This document shows positions 1-7,608 of a DNA stretch of 33,371 nt, piece by piece. Under the pieces are notes generated by a model. That model did not search any database. It worked only from the letters and a program-made list of their open reading frames with translations, and was not told the DNA's origin. Location of the stretch: contig CAJKFC010000008.1 in assembly GCA_905199135.1 (NCBI GenBank), positions 1 to 33,371 on the forward strand, written 5' to 3'. The position numbers and the translations under genes were made by a program. Each line of letters opens with the position of its first letter. Position 1 is the stretch's first letter. The stretch comes from an uncultured Eubacteriales bacterium. Lineage in GTDB: Bacteria; Bacillota; Clostridia; Oscillospirales; Butyricicoccaceae.

Positions 1-628
1 GATCGGAAGCGGAAGAACTGCCTATATGGAGTCCGTCTGTTACCGTCGCATCGGGCTCCAGTTCTTTTATTTCATTCACTGTATTTGAAAGTCCGCTGCC
101 TCCGCTGGTGCAGAACGGAGCAATTACTTTTCCCGATAAATCATAGCTGTCAAAAAATGTATAGAGAATCATCGGCATATCGCCCCACCAATTCGGAAAT
201 CCCACAAAGATAACATCGTAATCACCGATATTGTCGATGCTCCCCGAAATTGCAGGACGCACATTTTCGCTCTGTTCCTCCTGCGCTAATTCTAAAACGG
301 TGTCATAGTCGTCGCTGTAAGGCGTTTCGGGTATTATTTCGAAAATATCGGAATCGGTATTTGCCTTAATTGCTTCGGCAACATTCTGCGTGTTTCCCGA
401 CCACGAAAAATATACGACTAATGATTTTGAACCTGTTTCAGAAGACTCGGAAGACGAGAAGGACGATTGGGAATAGTCATTTTGACTTCCGTTTTCTTCG
501 TCAGAAAGTGAACTTTCCGTGCTGCTTTGCAAAGCAGATGACGATTCCTCAATGTCTGTGGTGCTGCTGCAGGCCGTAAAACAAAACAGCAGGATAAAAA
601 ACATAAGTATTGACACTGATTTTTTCAT
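1..628 (-). CDS. Lipoprotein flavodoxin, partial at window edge
   Basis: The frame is open from an ATG at 628 to the window edge, so the C-terminus is missing (209 codons seen). The protein begins with a lipoprotein signal peptide: Lys-Lys, a hydrophobic stretch, and the lipobox FTAC with Cys20. A Ser/Glu-rich linker follows to about residue 66, and then a flavodoxin fold starts at VVYFSWSGNT (about 71-80), which resembles the FMN phosphate loop. Flavodoxins carry electrons on FMN. This one is predicted to be anchored outside the membrane, so it probably takes part in surface redox chemistry, although no partner is visible. An AAAGGAG site (639-645) precedes the ATG and lies inside the end of the merR gene, whose stop is only 2 bases away, so the two genes are probably co-transcribed and translationally coupled. 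The family call is good; the role is inferred. Confidence 0.85.
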   Translation of the reverse strand, partial: MKKSVSILMFFILLFCFTACSSTTDIEESSSALQSSTESSLSDEENGSQNDYSQSSFSSSESSETGSKSLVVYFSWSGNTQNVAEAIKANTDSDIFEIIPETPYSDDYDTVLELAQEEQSENVRPAISGSIDNIGDYDVIFVGFPNWWGDMPMILYTFFDSYDLSGKVIAPFCTSGGSGLSNTVNEIKELEPDATVTDGLHIGSSSASD

Positions 629-630
629 TT

Positions 631-990
631 TTAAAAACTCCTTTGACTTTTTTTCTGAATTTCAAATCTGAGATAATCCAAACGATCCAGCTGTCTTTCC
701 TTAAAATGAATTTCATCAAGGGTTCCGTATCTTTTGTCGTTGAGCATTTCAAGTCTTTCTTGCTCGGCAGACTCCCCTTTGATCAGCAGACGCATATATT
801 TTGCTATCTCGTCATTGTCAAATCCCACATCGTGAAGTGTCATGATGGTGCTCAAACGCTCAATATCGCTGTCGTCATAATGCCATGAGCCCATTACCTT
901 TTTTACCTCTACGCAAAGTCCCATACTTTCGTATTCCTGCAAAATTTTAATGGGAATATTGTATTTCTCGCTTGCCTCGTGTATTGTCAT
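631..990 (-). CDS. MerR-family transcriptional regulator
   Basis: This 119-residue protein has a MerR-type winged helix-turn-helix at residues 1-70: it opens with MTIHEASEKYNIP, has the wing region around WHYDDSDIERL, and continues to DVGFDNDEIAKYM. A C-terminal coiled coil of about 45 residues (RLEMLNDKRYGTLDEIHFKE) would form the dimer. There is no conserved Cys cluster, so it is not a metal sensor of the MerR/CueR type. Such proteins usually control the neighbouring gene, here the lipoprotein flavodoxin 2 bases downstream. The ATG at 990 follows a GAGAGGAG ribosome site. A near-consensus promoter lies at 1046-1074. Confidence 0.9.
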   Translation of the reverse strand: MTIHEASEKYNIPIKILQEYESMGLCVEVKKVMGSWHYDDSDIERLSTIMTLHDVGFDNDEIAKYMRLLIKGESAEQERLEMLNDKRYGTLDEIHFKERQLDRLDYLRFEIQKKSQRSF

Positions 991-1010
991 TCCAAACTCC
1001 TCTCACAAAT

Positions 1011-1046
1011 TAAAAAATAAAGGCGCTCCGTATCGGAACACCTTTA
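1011..1046 (-). terminator. Hairpin terminator of the lysR gene
   Basis: Read on the minus strand, AAAGGTGTTCC (1045-1035) pairs with GGAGCGCCTTT (1029-1019) over 11 pairs including two G-U, with a 5-base loop, and is followed by TATTTTTTA. It sits 33 bases after the lysR stop and overlaps the merR promoter region. Confidence 0.7.
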
Positions 1047-1074
1047 TTATAGGTCGCTTTTCAGAAAATGTCTA
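1046..1074 (-). promoter_or_regulatory. Predicted sigma-A promoter of the merR-flavodoxin pair
   Basis: On the minus strand TAGACA (1074-1069) and TATAAT (1051-1046) are separated by exactly 17 bases. Transcription would start near 1039, inside the hairpin at 1011-1046. Confidence 0.7.
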
Positions 1075-1078
1075 ATAC

Positions 1079-1969
1079 TTATAATTTATCATTAGTTATG
1101 CTTTTTAAGTATTGTATTGCAAAGTCTATAAAAGCAGAGGTGGTTGGGGAGAATATCTGATCCTTTTTCCACCCTAAAGCCGTAGATACCTCCAAAGCAG
1201 GCTGAAGCGGGATAAAGCGCAGATTTCGATAGATACAGTTCAGGTTTATGCTGAGCATTACGCCTATGTTTTCTCCCGCCAAAACGGCTTCGTTATAGGG
1301 AAGATTGGCGGTCGCCGAGATATCGACGCTGTCTTTGTATTCGCCGAGCCATTTTCCGATTCGGCTTTGATTGAAATCTCCCGTTGCTGTTACAACCGAC
1401 ATGCCGGCAAGATCTTCCGCCCGTATACTTTCTTTTTCAAAAAGGGGAGAGTCTTCTGATACAAATACGCCCCATTGTTCCTTGACAGGCATATTGACGA
1501 AATTGTATTTGCGCATATCGATAGGCTCCGACATAAGTCCTATGTCGAGAAATCCCCGCTCAATGTAGTCCCGAATGTTATTTGCGTTTCCGCTGTATAT
1601 CTCATATTTTACATCGGGATATTTTTTGCGGAATTCAGCGATGATTTTGGCCAGATATTCCGTCGAACGAAACTCACCGCTTCCGATTGAAATCGTGCCT
1701 GAGAGAGTTTTATCTTTTTGCATAAAATCCCGTTTTGTTTTGTCTGCCAAAGATAAAATTTCCTGTGCTCGGCGCTTCAATATCATTCCGTCCTCGGTCA
1801 AAATAATATTATGGTTGCTGCGGACAAAGAGCTTTACGCCGAGTTCCTGCTCCAAATCGGCAATCTGTCTCGACAAAGTAGGCTGTGTAACATGAAGCTG
1901 CTGCGCAGCCTTTGTAAAATTTTCTTCCCGCGCTATTGCTAAAAAATAATTTAATACCCGAAGTTCCAT
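1079..1969 (-). CDS. LysR-family transcriptional regulator
   Basis: The protein is 296 residues from the ATG at 1969, a normal LysR length. The N-terminal helix-turn-helix is typical: MELRVLNYFLAIAREENFT, then AAQQLHVTQPTLSRQIADLE. The remaining roughly 200 residues match the two-lobed effector domain, with IGSGEFRSTEYLAKII starting the first lobe. An in-frame ATG 30 codons upstream exists, but GGAGG (1982-1978) stands 8 bases before the chosen ATG and the domain begins there. The gene is divergent from the FAD/Rieske oxidoreductase at 2189, the usual arrangement for a LysR protein and its target, so control of that gene is likely but inferred. The effector cannot be told from the sequence. 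Confidence 0.92.
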   Translation of the reverse strand: MELRVLNYFLAIAREENFTKAAQQLHVTQPTLSRQIADLEQELGVKLFVRSNHNIILTEDGMILKRRAQEILSLADKTKRDFMQKDKTLSGTISIGSGEFRSTEYLAKIIAEFRKKYPDVKYEIYSGNANNIRDYIERGFLDIGLMSEPIDMRKYNFVNMPVKEQWGVFVSEDSPLFEKESIRAEDLAGMSVVTATGDFNQSRIGKWLGEYKDSVDISATANLPYNEAVLAGENIGVMLSINLNCIYRNLRFIPLQPALEVSTALGWKKDQIFSPTTSAFIDFAIQYLKSITNDKL

Positions 1970-1988
1970 GTGTCTTACCTCCGAAAAA

Positions 1989-2017
1989 AGTATATCAAAA
2001 ACAAAGATGGATTTCAA
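1989..2017 (-). promoter_or_regulatory. Predicted promoter of the lysR gene
   Basis: On the minus strand TTGAAA (2017-2012) and TATACT (1994-1989) are separated by 17 bases. The start point would lie close to 1982, leaving a very short leader that begins near the GGAGG ribosome site. Confidence 0.65.
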
Positions 2018-2052
2018 TATGTCTGATTGCAAGTTATGCCTTTGAGGAATAA

Positions 2053-2068
2053 TATGCATCGGCGCATA
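2053..2068. promoter_or_regulatory. Possible LysR operator dyad
   Basis: TATGC and GCATA form a short inverted repeat spaced by 6 bases in the divergent intergenic region. LysR proteins usually bind short dyads of this kind between divergent genes, but the spacing is not a clean T-N11-A, so this is only a candidate. Confidence 0.25.
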
Positions 2069-2188
2069 ATGATTGATTTACTGTATAAAACAAAGATTTT
2101 TTGTCTTTATACGGCGTTTTTCCGCGTCCTATGTATATTCGCGTTTTTCAGGCAAAAAATGCAGATATATATTTAAAGGGGGCAGTAT

Positions 2189-3619
2189 ATGGAATCCATA
2201 TGGTCAAAATCTCATTTTATAAAAGGCCGTGATACGCTACGAGGAGATATAGAAACCGATATCGCTGTTATAGGAGCAGGAATGGCGGGAGTGCTTACGG
2301 CATACATGCTTCAAAAAGCAGGCAGACATGCGGTGATTTTGGAGGCCGACAGAATATGTGGCGGGCAGACCCGAAACACCACGGGCAAAATAACTTCCCA
2401 GCACCGAATGATATATAAAAGACTTATCGATACTATGGGAGAAAAGGCGGCAAAGCAATACGCTTTTGCTAATCAAAATGCTGTGGAGGAGTATAAAAAA
2501 CTTATAGCCGACGAGAGAATAGACTGTGACTTTGAGGAAAAGAACGCCTTTCTCTACGGACAAGACCCCGATCAGCTGGCAGAGGAGGCAGTCTGCGCAC
2601 AAAAGCTGGGGCTGCCCGCCTCGTTTGTACCCGAGTTGCCCGCGCCTTTCGGCACCTGCGGAGTTAAATTTGAAGGGCAGGGACAGTTCAATCCCGTCAA
2701 ATTTATAGATCATATATCCAAAGATCTCACAATATATGAAAATACCCGTGTTACCTCGGCAGAAGGCGACATTCTCATTACCGACAGAGGCAGAGTAAAG
2801 GCAAAGCAGGCGGTATTTGCCTGTCATTTTCCTTTTATAAATTTCCCCGGTATGTATTTTGCAAAAATGCACCAGGAGAGATCATACATTTTGGCTTTGG
2901 AAAACGCAGGAACAGTGGACGGTATGTTCATAGGGGCGGAGGAACACAGCTATTCGGTCAGAAGTTATAAAAATCTGATTCTTTTCGGCGGAGAAGGGCA
3001 CAGAACGGGAGAAAACGCCGAGGGTGACAGGTATGAAAAGCTAAGAAAAAAGGCGCAGGAGTGGTTTCCGTCAAGCCGTGAAGTGGCACATTGGTCTGCG
3101 CAGGACTGTATGACAGGAGACAGCGTGCCCTATATAGGAAAGTACTGTGCTTCGCGACCTGACTGGTATGTGGCGACAGGCTTTCAGAAATGGGGAATGA
3201 CATCTTCAATGGTGTCGGCTTTGCTGATTCGCGTTTTGATATGCGGAAGGGAAAACACGTATGCAGAGGTTTTTGACCCTTTGAGAATGTCTGCCGAAAC
3301 TGTGTCAGAGAGCATAAAAGACGGGGGACACGCTGTAAAAGGCATTGCCAAAGCTGTTTTGGGCGGTGCCGAGAAAAAGATAGATGACATACCGGAGGGA
3401 CAGGGCGGAATTATAGTTTCAGACGGCGAAAAAATAGGAATATATAAAGACAAAGACGGAAAGATATATACCGTAGATGTAAAATGCCCCCATCTCGGCT
3501 GTCAGCTTGAATGGAACGCCGACGAGCTGAGCTGGGATTGCCCATGCCACGGCTCACGCTTTGATCGCTTCGGTAAGCTCATCTCAGGCCCTGCCACGGA
3601 GGGAATAGCCCGTGAATAA
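2189..3619 (+). CDS. FAD-dependent oxidoreductase with C-terminal Rieske domain
   Basis: This is a 476-residue two-domain protein. Residues 24-54 form the FAD-binding Rossmann start, with GAGMAG at 29-34 and an acidic end (VILEAD). The body matches the DAO / glycine-oxidase-like family. The last 45 residues hold a Rieske [2Fe-2S] site: ligands C433, H435, C451 and H454 in CPHLGC and CPCHGS, plus the two cysteines that form the usual disulfide. The protein stops soon after the GPAT motif, slightly shorter than many Rieske domains. FAD and the cluster probably pass electrons between a substrate and a redox partner; the substrate is unknown. There is no signal peptide, so it should be cytoplasmic. 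The ATG follows AAAGGGGG. Its end overlaps the next gene by 8 bases. Confidence 0.9.
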   Translation: MESIWSKSHFIKGRDTLRGDIETDIAVIGAGMAGVLTAYMLQKAGRHAVILEADRICGGQTRNTTGKITSQHRMIYKRLIDTMGEKAAKQYAFANQNAVEEYKKLIADERIDCDFEEKNAFLYGQDPDQLAEEAVCAQKLGLPASFVPELPAPFGTCGVKFEGQGQFNPVKFIDHISKDLTIYENTRVTSAEGDILITDRGRVKAKQAVFACHFPFINFPGMYFAKMHQERSYILALENAGTVDGMFIGAEEHSYSVRSYKNLILFGGEGHRTGENAEGDRYEKLRKKAQEWFPSSREVAHWSAQDCMTGDSVPYIGKYCASRPDWYVATGFQKWGMTSSMVSALLIRVLICGRENTYAEVFDPLRMSAETVSESIKDGGHAVKGIAKAVLGGAEKKIDDIPEGQGGIIVSDGEKIGIYKDKDGKIYTVDVKCPHLGCQLEWNADELSWDCPCHGSRFDRFGKLISGPATEGIARE

Positions 3620-4457
3620 CTATTTTTGCGGATGGTATTTCAAGTGCCAGTCAAAAGGGTGCAGTATAGCGTTTATCCCCGCTTTTCATATATATAACGG
3701 TGAAAAGACATACTCTTTGCAGTTTATATGCAGCGCCGGGTCGTACACTGTACCTATTAAAGACAAAAACTTTTGTGCAGACAAAACAAGGTCTTCTGTA
3801 TCCTGGCAACACAACCGCCTTGACGAAAAGGGAATAGAGCTGAATGTGGACGAAGATGGCTTCAGCGCAAAAGGACAGCTGTATTTCGGCGAGCCTTCAA
3901 AGATAAGCGGCGACATAATGGGGCCGTTTAAATATGTGCCCTTTATGGAGTGCAGACACAGTGTATTCAGTATGAGACACAGCGTCAACGGCAAAATCAC
4001 GGTCTGCGGCAAGGAATATGTGTTTGAAGACGGTGTTGGATATATTGAAGGCGACAGAGGGTATTCTTTTCCCAAAAGATACGCATGGACTCAATGTCTC
4101 TGTGAAAACGGGTCGGTCATGCTGTCGGTAGCCGATATTCCTTTAGGCCCGATTTCTTTTACAGGACTGATAGGCATAGTTCAGACAGGGGGCAGGCAGT
4201 ACAGGCTGGCCACATACCTCGGCGCCAAAGCGGTAAAAATAGAAAAAGGAGAAATAGAGATAAGACAGGGAAAACTGCGCCTTTCGGTAAGGTTTAAGGA
4301 CGGCGGTCTGCACTCACTGTCGGCTCCAAAAGACGGACAGATGAGCAGAATGATAAAGGAAAATATCCGATGCGATGCAAGATATGTGTTTTCCGAAAAC
4401 GACAGAGTTATTTTAGATGTCAGCTCCTCCGAAGCCTCTCTGGAATATGAATATTGA
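3612..4457 (+). CDS. Tocopherol-cyclase-like / lipocalin-fold protein
   Basis: The 281-residue product matches the tocopherol-cyclase-like family (two-lobed lipocalin-like beta barrel). The clearest signature is GYIEGDRGYSFPKRYAWTQC at about residues 141-160, together with WYFKCQ near the N-terminus and MGPFKYVPFMECRHSV in the middle. Plant members cyclise prenylquinols; bacterial members are mostly uncharacterised and may bind or modify hydrophobic molecules. The GTG start at 3612 lies within the end of the oxidoreductase gene and has GGAGGG about 8 bases upstream, so translation is coupled. No signal peptide or membrane segment is visible. The family is recognised with fair confidence; the chemistry is not known. 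Confidence 0.75.
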   Translation: MNNYFCGWYFKCQSKGCSIAFIPAFHIYNGEKTYSLQFICSAGSYTVPIKDKNFCADKTRSSVSWQHNRLDEKGIELNVDEDGFSAKGQLYFGEPSKISGDIMGPFKYVPFMECRHSVFSMRHSVNGKITVCGKEYVFEDGVGYIEGDRGYSFPKRYAWTQCLCENGSVMLSVADIPLGPISFTGLIGIVQTGGRQYRLATYLGAKAVKIEKGEIEIRQGKLRLSVRFKDGGLHSLSAPKDGQMSRMIKENIRCDARYVFSENDRVILDVSSSEASLEYEY

Positions 4458-4464
4458 GGATTTA

Positions 4465-4500
4465 AAAAGCTCCGCAAAGCGGGGCTTTTGCTTTATTTCT
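4465..4500 (+). terminator. Rho-independent terminator after the oxidoreductase pair
   Basis: AAAAGCTCCGC (4465-4475) pairs with GCGGGGCTTTT (4479-4489) across a 3-base loop, followed by a T-rich tail. Confidence 0.85.
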
Positions 4501-4528
4501 TGATTTTTCGACATTCAGGTGATAAAAT
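4500..4528 (+). promoter_or_regulatory. Predicted promoter of the lipid-kinase gene
   Basis: TTGATT (4500-4505) and TAAAAT (4523-4528) are spaced by 17 bases, directly after the preceding terminator. Confidence 0.6.
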
Positions 4529-4566
4529 AGCTGTAAAGATTCAAACAGACCCGAAGGAGAAAGAAA

Positions 4567-5538
4567 TTGAACAGAGACGAATGCCTTTTGCCGGCAGTAA
4601 ACAAAGATAAAACTTTACACATATTCATTTTAAATCCGGCAGCGGGAAAAGCCGACCAGACTTTGAACAACGCCGGACTTATTAAAAACATATCAAAAAC
4701 CCTCGATATAGACTATGAAATCCACATTACCGAATACCCGAAACACGCCGTCGCCATCGTAAAGGAATTGTGCCTTAAATATCCTGACAGACGACTTGTG
4801 TTCTATGCCTGCGGCGGAGACGGAACATTGAACGAGGTGGCTGAGGGTGCGTATAGCTTTGAAAATGCCGCCGTAACCCATTATCCCTGCGGTACGGGAA
4901 ATGATTTTATCAAGATATTTAAAAATCACGATCTTTTTAACAGTCTTGAAAACCTCATAAACGGAAAAACCGTGAAAGTGGATATCCTTAAATCGGAACA
5001 CGGCGTAGCTCTCAACATAGCAAGCGTCGGTCTTGACGCCGATGTGGCCAAAGATATGAAGAAATACAAGCGTATTTTCAAAATAAACGGAGAGCTGCCC
5101 TATATCATATCGATATTTGAGAATATGCTCAAGCCCTTCGGAAGAGATATGGAAATAACGATAGACGGCAAGTCAGTGAGGGGGAATTACATAATAGCCC
5201 TTATTTCAAACGGCAGATATTACGGCGGCGGCTTTTGTCCTGTGCCCGATGCCGACCCGACAGACGGAATGGCTGATGTACTGGTGATAAGAAAGCTCAG
5301 CCGATTTGTAATAGCCAAAGTCATAGGCTGTTACAAGACAGGAAAATATAAGGATTTTCCCCAGTACATAGAACATTACAGAGGTAAAAATATAAGAATT
5401 ATAAATAATTCCAAAAAGAATATCAGCATTAACCTTGATGGAGAGGTTTTTGGGGGCAATAGAGCAGAATTTTCCGTCGATAGACAAAAAATTTCCTTTG
5501 TTGTGCCGCAAAAATCAGGCGTTGAACAGTCAAAATAA
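4567..5538 (+). CDS. Diacylglycerol/lipid kinase (DagK/YegS family)
   Basis: The protein is 323 residues, typical for the family. It shows the DAGK catalytic signature GGDGTLNEVAEG at about residues 80-91, the second nucleotide-binding loop PCGTGNDF at about 106-113, and a C-terminal half with SNGRYYGGGF and LDGE motifs. Members phosphorylate diacylglycerol or related lipids using ATP at the inner membrane surface, recycling diacylglycerol to phosphatidic acid. The start is a TTG at 4567 with AAGGAG 8 bases upstream; no in-frame ATG offers a better choice. The gene has its own promoter and stands alone between a terminator and groES. The exact lipid substrate is not shown by the sequence. Confidence 0.88.
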   Translation: MNRDECLLPAVNKDKTLHIFILNPAAGKADQTLNNAGLIKNISKTLDIDYEIHITEYPKHAVAIVKELCLKYPDRRLVFYACGGDGTLNEVAEGAYSFENAAVTHYPCGTGNDFIKIFKNHDLFNSLENLINGKTVKVDILKSEHGVALNIASVGLDADVAKDMKKYKRIFKINGELPYIISIFENMLKPFGRDMEITIDGKSVRGNYIIALISNGRYYGGGFCPVPDADPTDGMADVLVIRKLSRFVIAKVIGCYKTGKYKDFPQYIEHYRGKNIRIINNSKKNISINLDGEVFGGNRAEFSVDRQKISFVVPQKSGVEQSK

Positions 5539-5557
5539 AAAAATTTACAATTTTATC

Positions 5558-5586
5558 TTGCAAACGACACCGATCTGTTGTATTAT
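5558..5586 (+). promoter_or_regulatory. Predicted groESL promoter
   Basis: TTGCAA (5558-5563) and TATTAT (5581-5586) are spaced by 17 bases; a TATAAT at 5584 overlaps but would give a 20-base spacer. No CIRCE repeat (TTAGCACTC/GAGTGCTAA) and no CtsR-type heptads are visible between 5539 and 5632. Confidence 0.5.
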
Positions 5587-5632
5587 AATAATGTTCGAAA
5601 AAACAAATATATTACATAAAGGAGTGTTTTGT

Positions 5633-5899
5633 ATGAAACTCGTTCCGCTTCAGGACAGATTGGTCGTAAAAATGACCGAAATCGAAGAAACGACAAAGAG
5701 CGGCCTCATTCTCACAGGCTCTGCCAAAGAGAAGCCCCAGGCTGCAGAGATCATATCCATAGGTCCCGATGTCAAACTCAATGTCAAAGTCGGCGATAAG
5801 ATCATCACAAAGAAATTTGCCGGCGTTGATGTTAAGGTCGACAGGGAAGACCTTATAATAGTTCAGCAGAGCGATATTCTCGCAATTTTGGAAGACTGA
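5633..5899 (+). CDS. groES: Co-chaperonin GroES
   Basis: The 88-residue product runs from MKLVPLQDRLVVKM to DILAILED. The frame is open upstream to an earlier ATG, but the GroES fold begins at the ATG at 5633, which has AAAGGAG a few bases before it. The mobile loop region (EETTKSGLILTGSAKEKP, about 18-35) contains the GLILTG motif that contacts GroEL. GroES caps the GroEL folding chamber in the cytoplasm. It is slightly shorter than the common 94-97 residues but complete. groEL starts 16 bases downstream in the same operon. Confidence 0.97.
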   Translation: MKLVPLQDRLVVKMTEIEETTKSGLILTGSAKEKPQAAEIISIGPDVKLNVKVGDKIITKKFAGVDVKVDREDLIIVQQSDILAILED

Positions 5900-5915
5900 T
5901 CGGAGGTTTTGAATT

Positions 5916-7541
5916 ATGGTTAAGGAAATTATTTTCGGCGAAGAGGCTCGCCGTGCTCTTGAGCGCGGTGTAAACCAGCTTGCAGATACAGTAAAGGTGA
6001 CACTGGGCCCCAAGGGCAGAAATGTTGTCATCGATAAGAAATACGGCTCTCCTCTCATCACAAACGACGGCGTAACAATCGCACGCGAGATCATTCTCGA
6101 CGATATATTTGAGAATCAGGGCGCACAGCTCGTCCGTGAAGTTGCAACGAAGACAAATGATGTTGCAGGCGACGGCACAACAACAGCTACTCTTCTCGCT
6201 CAGGCTCTCATTCGTGAAGGCCTCAAGAATCTCGCCGCAGGCGCAAATCCCGTTGTTCTCAGAAAGGGTATCGCAAAGGCAGTTGACACAGCTGTAAACG
6301 AGATCAAGAACAACTCTCAGAAGGTCAACGGCACTCAGGACATCGCCCGTGTTGCAGGCGTTTCCTCCGGTGACGAAGGAATCGGTACTCTCATTGCAGA
6401 GGCTATGGAGAAGGTCACATCCAACGGAGTTATCACTGTTGAGGAGTCCAAGACAGCTGAGACATATTCCGAGGTAGTCGAGGGCATGCAGTTCGACCGC
6501 GGCTATATCACTCCCTACATGGTTACAGATACAGATAAGATGGAGGCCGTCATCGACGATCCCTTTATCCTCATCACAGACAAGAAGATAAGCAACATTC
6601 AGGAGATTCTGCCCCTCGTTGAGTCTGTTATGCAGGCAGGCAAGAAGCTCTTCATCATCGCTGACGATGTTGAGGGCGAGGCTCTCTCCACATTTATCGT
6701 AAACAAGCTCCGCGGCACATTTGTCTGCGTAGCCGTCAAGGCTCCCGGCTTCGGTGAGCGCCGCAAGGAGATGCTCAAGGATATCGCAGCTCTTACAGAC
6801 GGCGTTGTCATCACAGAAGAGCTTGGCTATGAGCTCAAAGATACAACAATCGAGATGCTCGGCCGTGCAGCTCAGGTAAAAATCTCCAAGGAGAATACAA
6901 TTATCGTCGGCGGCGCAGGCGCCAAAGAGGATATCCAGGAGAGAATCAATCTCATCAAGTCCGAGATGGAAGTTTCCACATCTGAGTTTGACAAAGAAAA
7001 GCTCCAGGAGCGTATGGCAAAGCTTTCCGGCGGCGTAGCTATCATCAAGGTCGGCGCTGCAACAGAGACCGAGATGAAGGAGAAGAAGCTCCGTATTGAG
7101 GACGCTCTCAACGCCACAAAGGCAGCTGTTGAGGAAGGCATCGTTGCAGGCGGCGGAACAGCCTATGTAAACGCAATAAATGCAGTTTCCAAGCTGGTTT
7201 CCAAGGTTGACGGCGACGAAAAGACAGGCGTAAAGATCGTCATGAAGGCTCTTGAGGAGCCCGTAAAGCAGATTGCCGCAAACGCAGGCATCGACGGCTC
7301 CATCGTCCTCGAGAAGATCAAGAACGCAAAGCGCGTCGGCTACGGCTTTGACGCTTACAACGAGGTATATGTCGACATGATCAAGGCCGGCATAGTAGAC
7401 CCCACAAAGGTTACACGCTCCGCTCTTCAGAATGCCGCTTCTGTGGCAGCTATGGTGCTTACAACAGAGAGTATCATCGCAGAGAAGAAAGAGCCCACAC
7501 CTGCTCCCGCTCCCGCAATGGGCGGCGATATGATGTACTAA
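5916..7541 (+). CDS. groL: Chaperonin GroEL
   Basis: This is a full-length, 541-residue 60-kDa chaperonin. Family landmarks are in order: the ATP-site motifs TLGPKGRNVV (about 29-38) and DGTTTAT (about 86-92), MQFDRGYITPYM (about 190-201), the apical domain, GGGTAYVNAI (about 410-419), and a C-terminus ending in PAPAMGGDMMY, close to the usual Gly/Met-rich tail. Together with GroES it folds proteins in an ATP-driven cycle. GGAGG lies 7 bases before the ATG. Codon use is strongly biased, as in highly expressed genes, which leaves a very long stop-free frame on the opposite strand that should not be taken as a gene. Confidence 0.99.
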   Translation: MVKEIIFGEEARRALERGVNQLADTVKVTLGPKGRNVVIDKKYGSPLITNDGVTIAREIILDDIFENQGAQLVREVATKTNDVAGDGTTTATLLAQALIREGLKNLAAGANPVVLRKGIAKAVDTAVNEIKNNSQKVNGTQDIARVAGVSSGDEGIGTLIAEAMEKVTSNGVITVEESKTAETYSEVVEGMQFDRGYITPYMVTDTDKMEAVIDDPFILITDKKISNIQEILPLVESVMQAGKKLFIIADDVEGEALSTFIVNKLRGTFVCVAVKAPGFGERRKEMLKDIAALTDGVVITEELGYELKDTTIEMLGRAAQVKISKENTIIVGGAGAKEDIQERINLIKSEMEVSTSEFDKEKLQERMAKLSGGVAIIKVGAATETEMKEKKLRIEDALNATKAAVEEGIVAGGGTAYVNAINAVSKLVSKVDGDEKTGVKIVMKALEEPVKQIAANAGIDGSIVLEKIKNAKRVGYGFDAYNEVYVDMIKAGIVDPTKVTRSALQNAASVAAMVLTTESIIAEKKEPTPAPAPAMGGDMMY

Positions 7542-7558
7542 TATCACGCGTAATATAT

Positions 7559-7592
7559 GAAAAGCTCCCTCAAATGAGGGAGCTTTTTTATT
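7559..7592 (+). terminator. Rho-independent terminator of groESL
   Basis: AAAGCTCCCTC pairs with GAGGGAGCTTT, followed by a run of T residues, 18 bases after the groEL stop. Confidence 0.95.
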
Positions 7593-7608
7593 CCGTTTTT
7601 TATAAGGT

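Noticed and set aside
3686..4075. Minus-strand open frames opposite the oxidoreductase and cyclase-like genes
   Set aside because: They are shadows of the plus-strand genes, with no ribosome site or recognisable domain.
5539..5632. CIRCE or CtsR box before groES
   Set aside because: I searched the leader by eye for TTAGCACTC/GAGTGCTAA and for GGTCAAA heptads and found neither.
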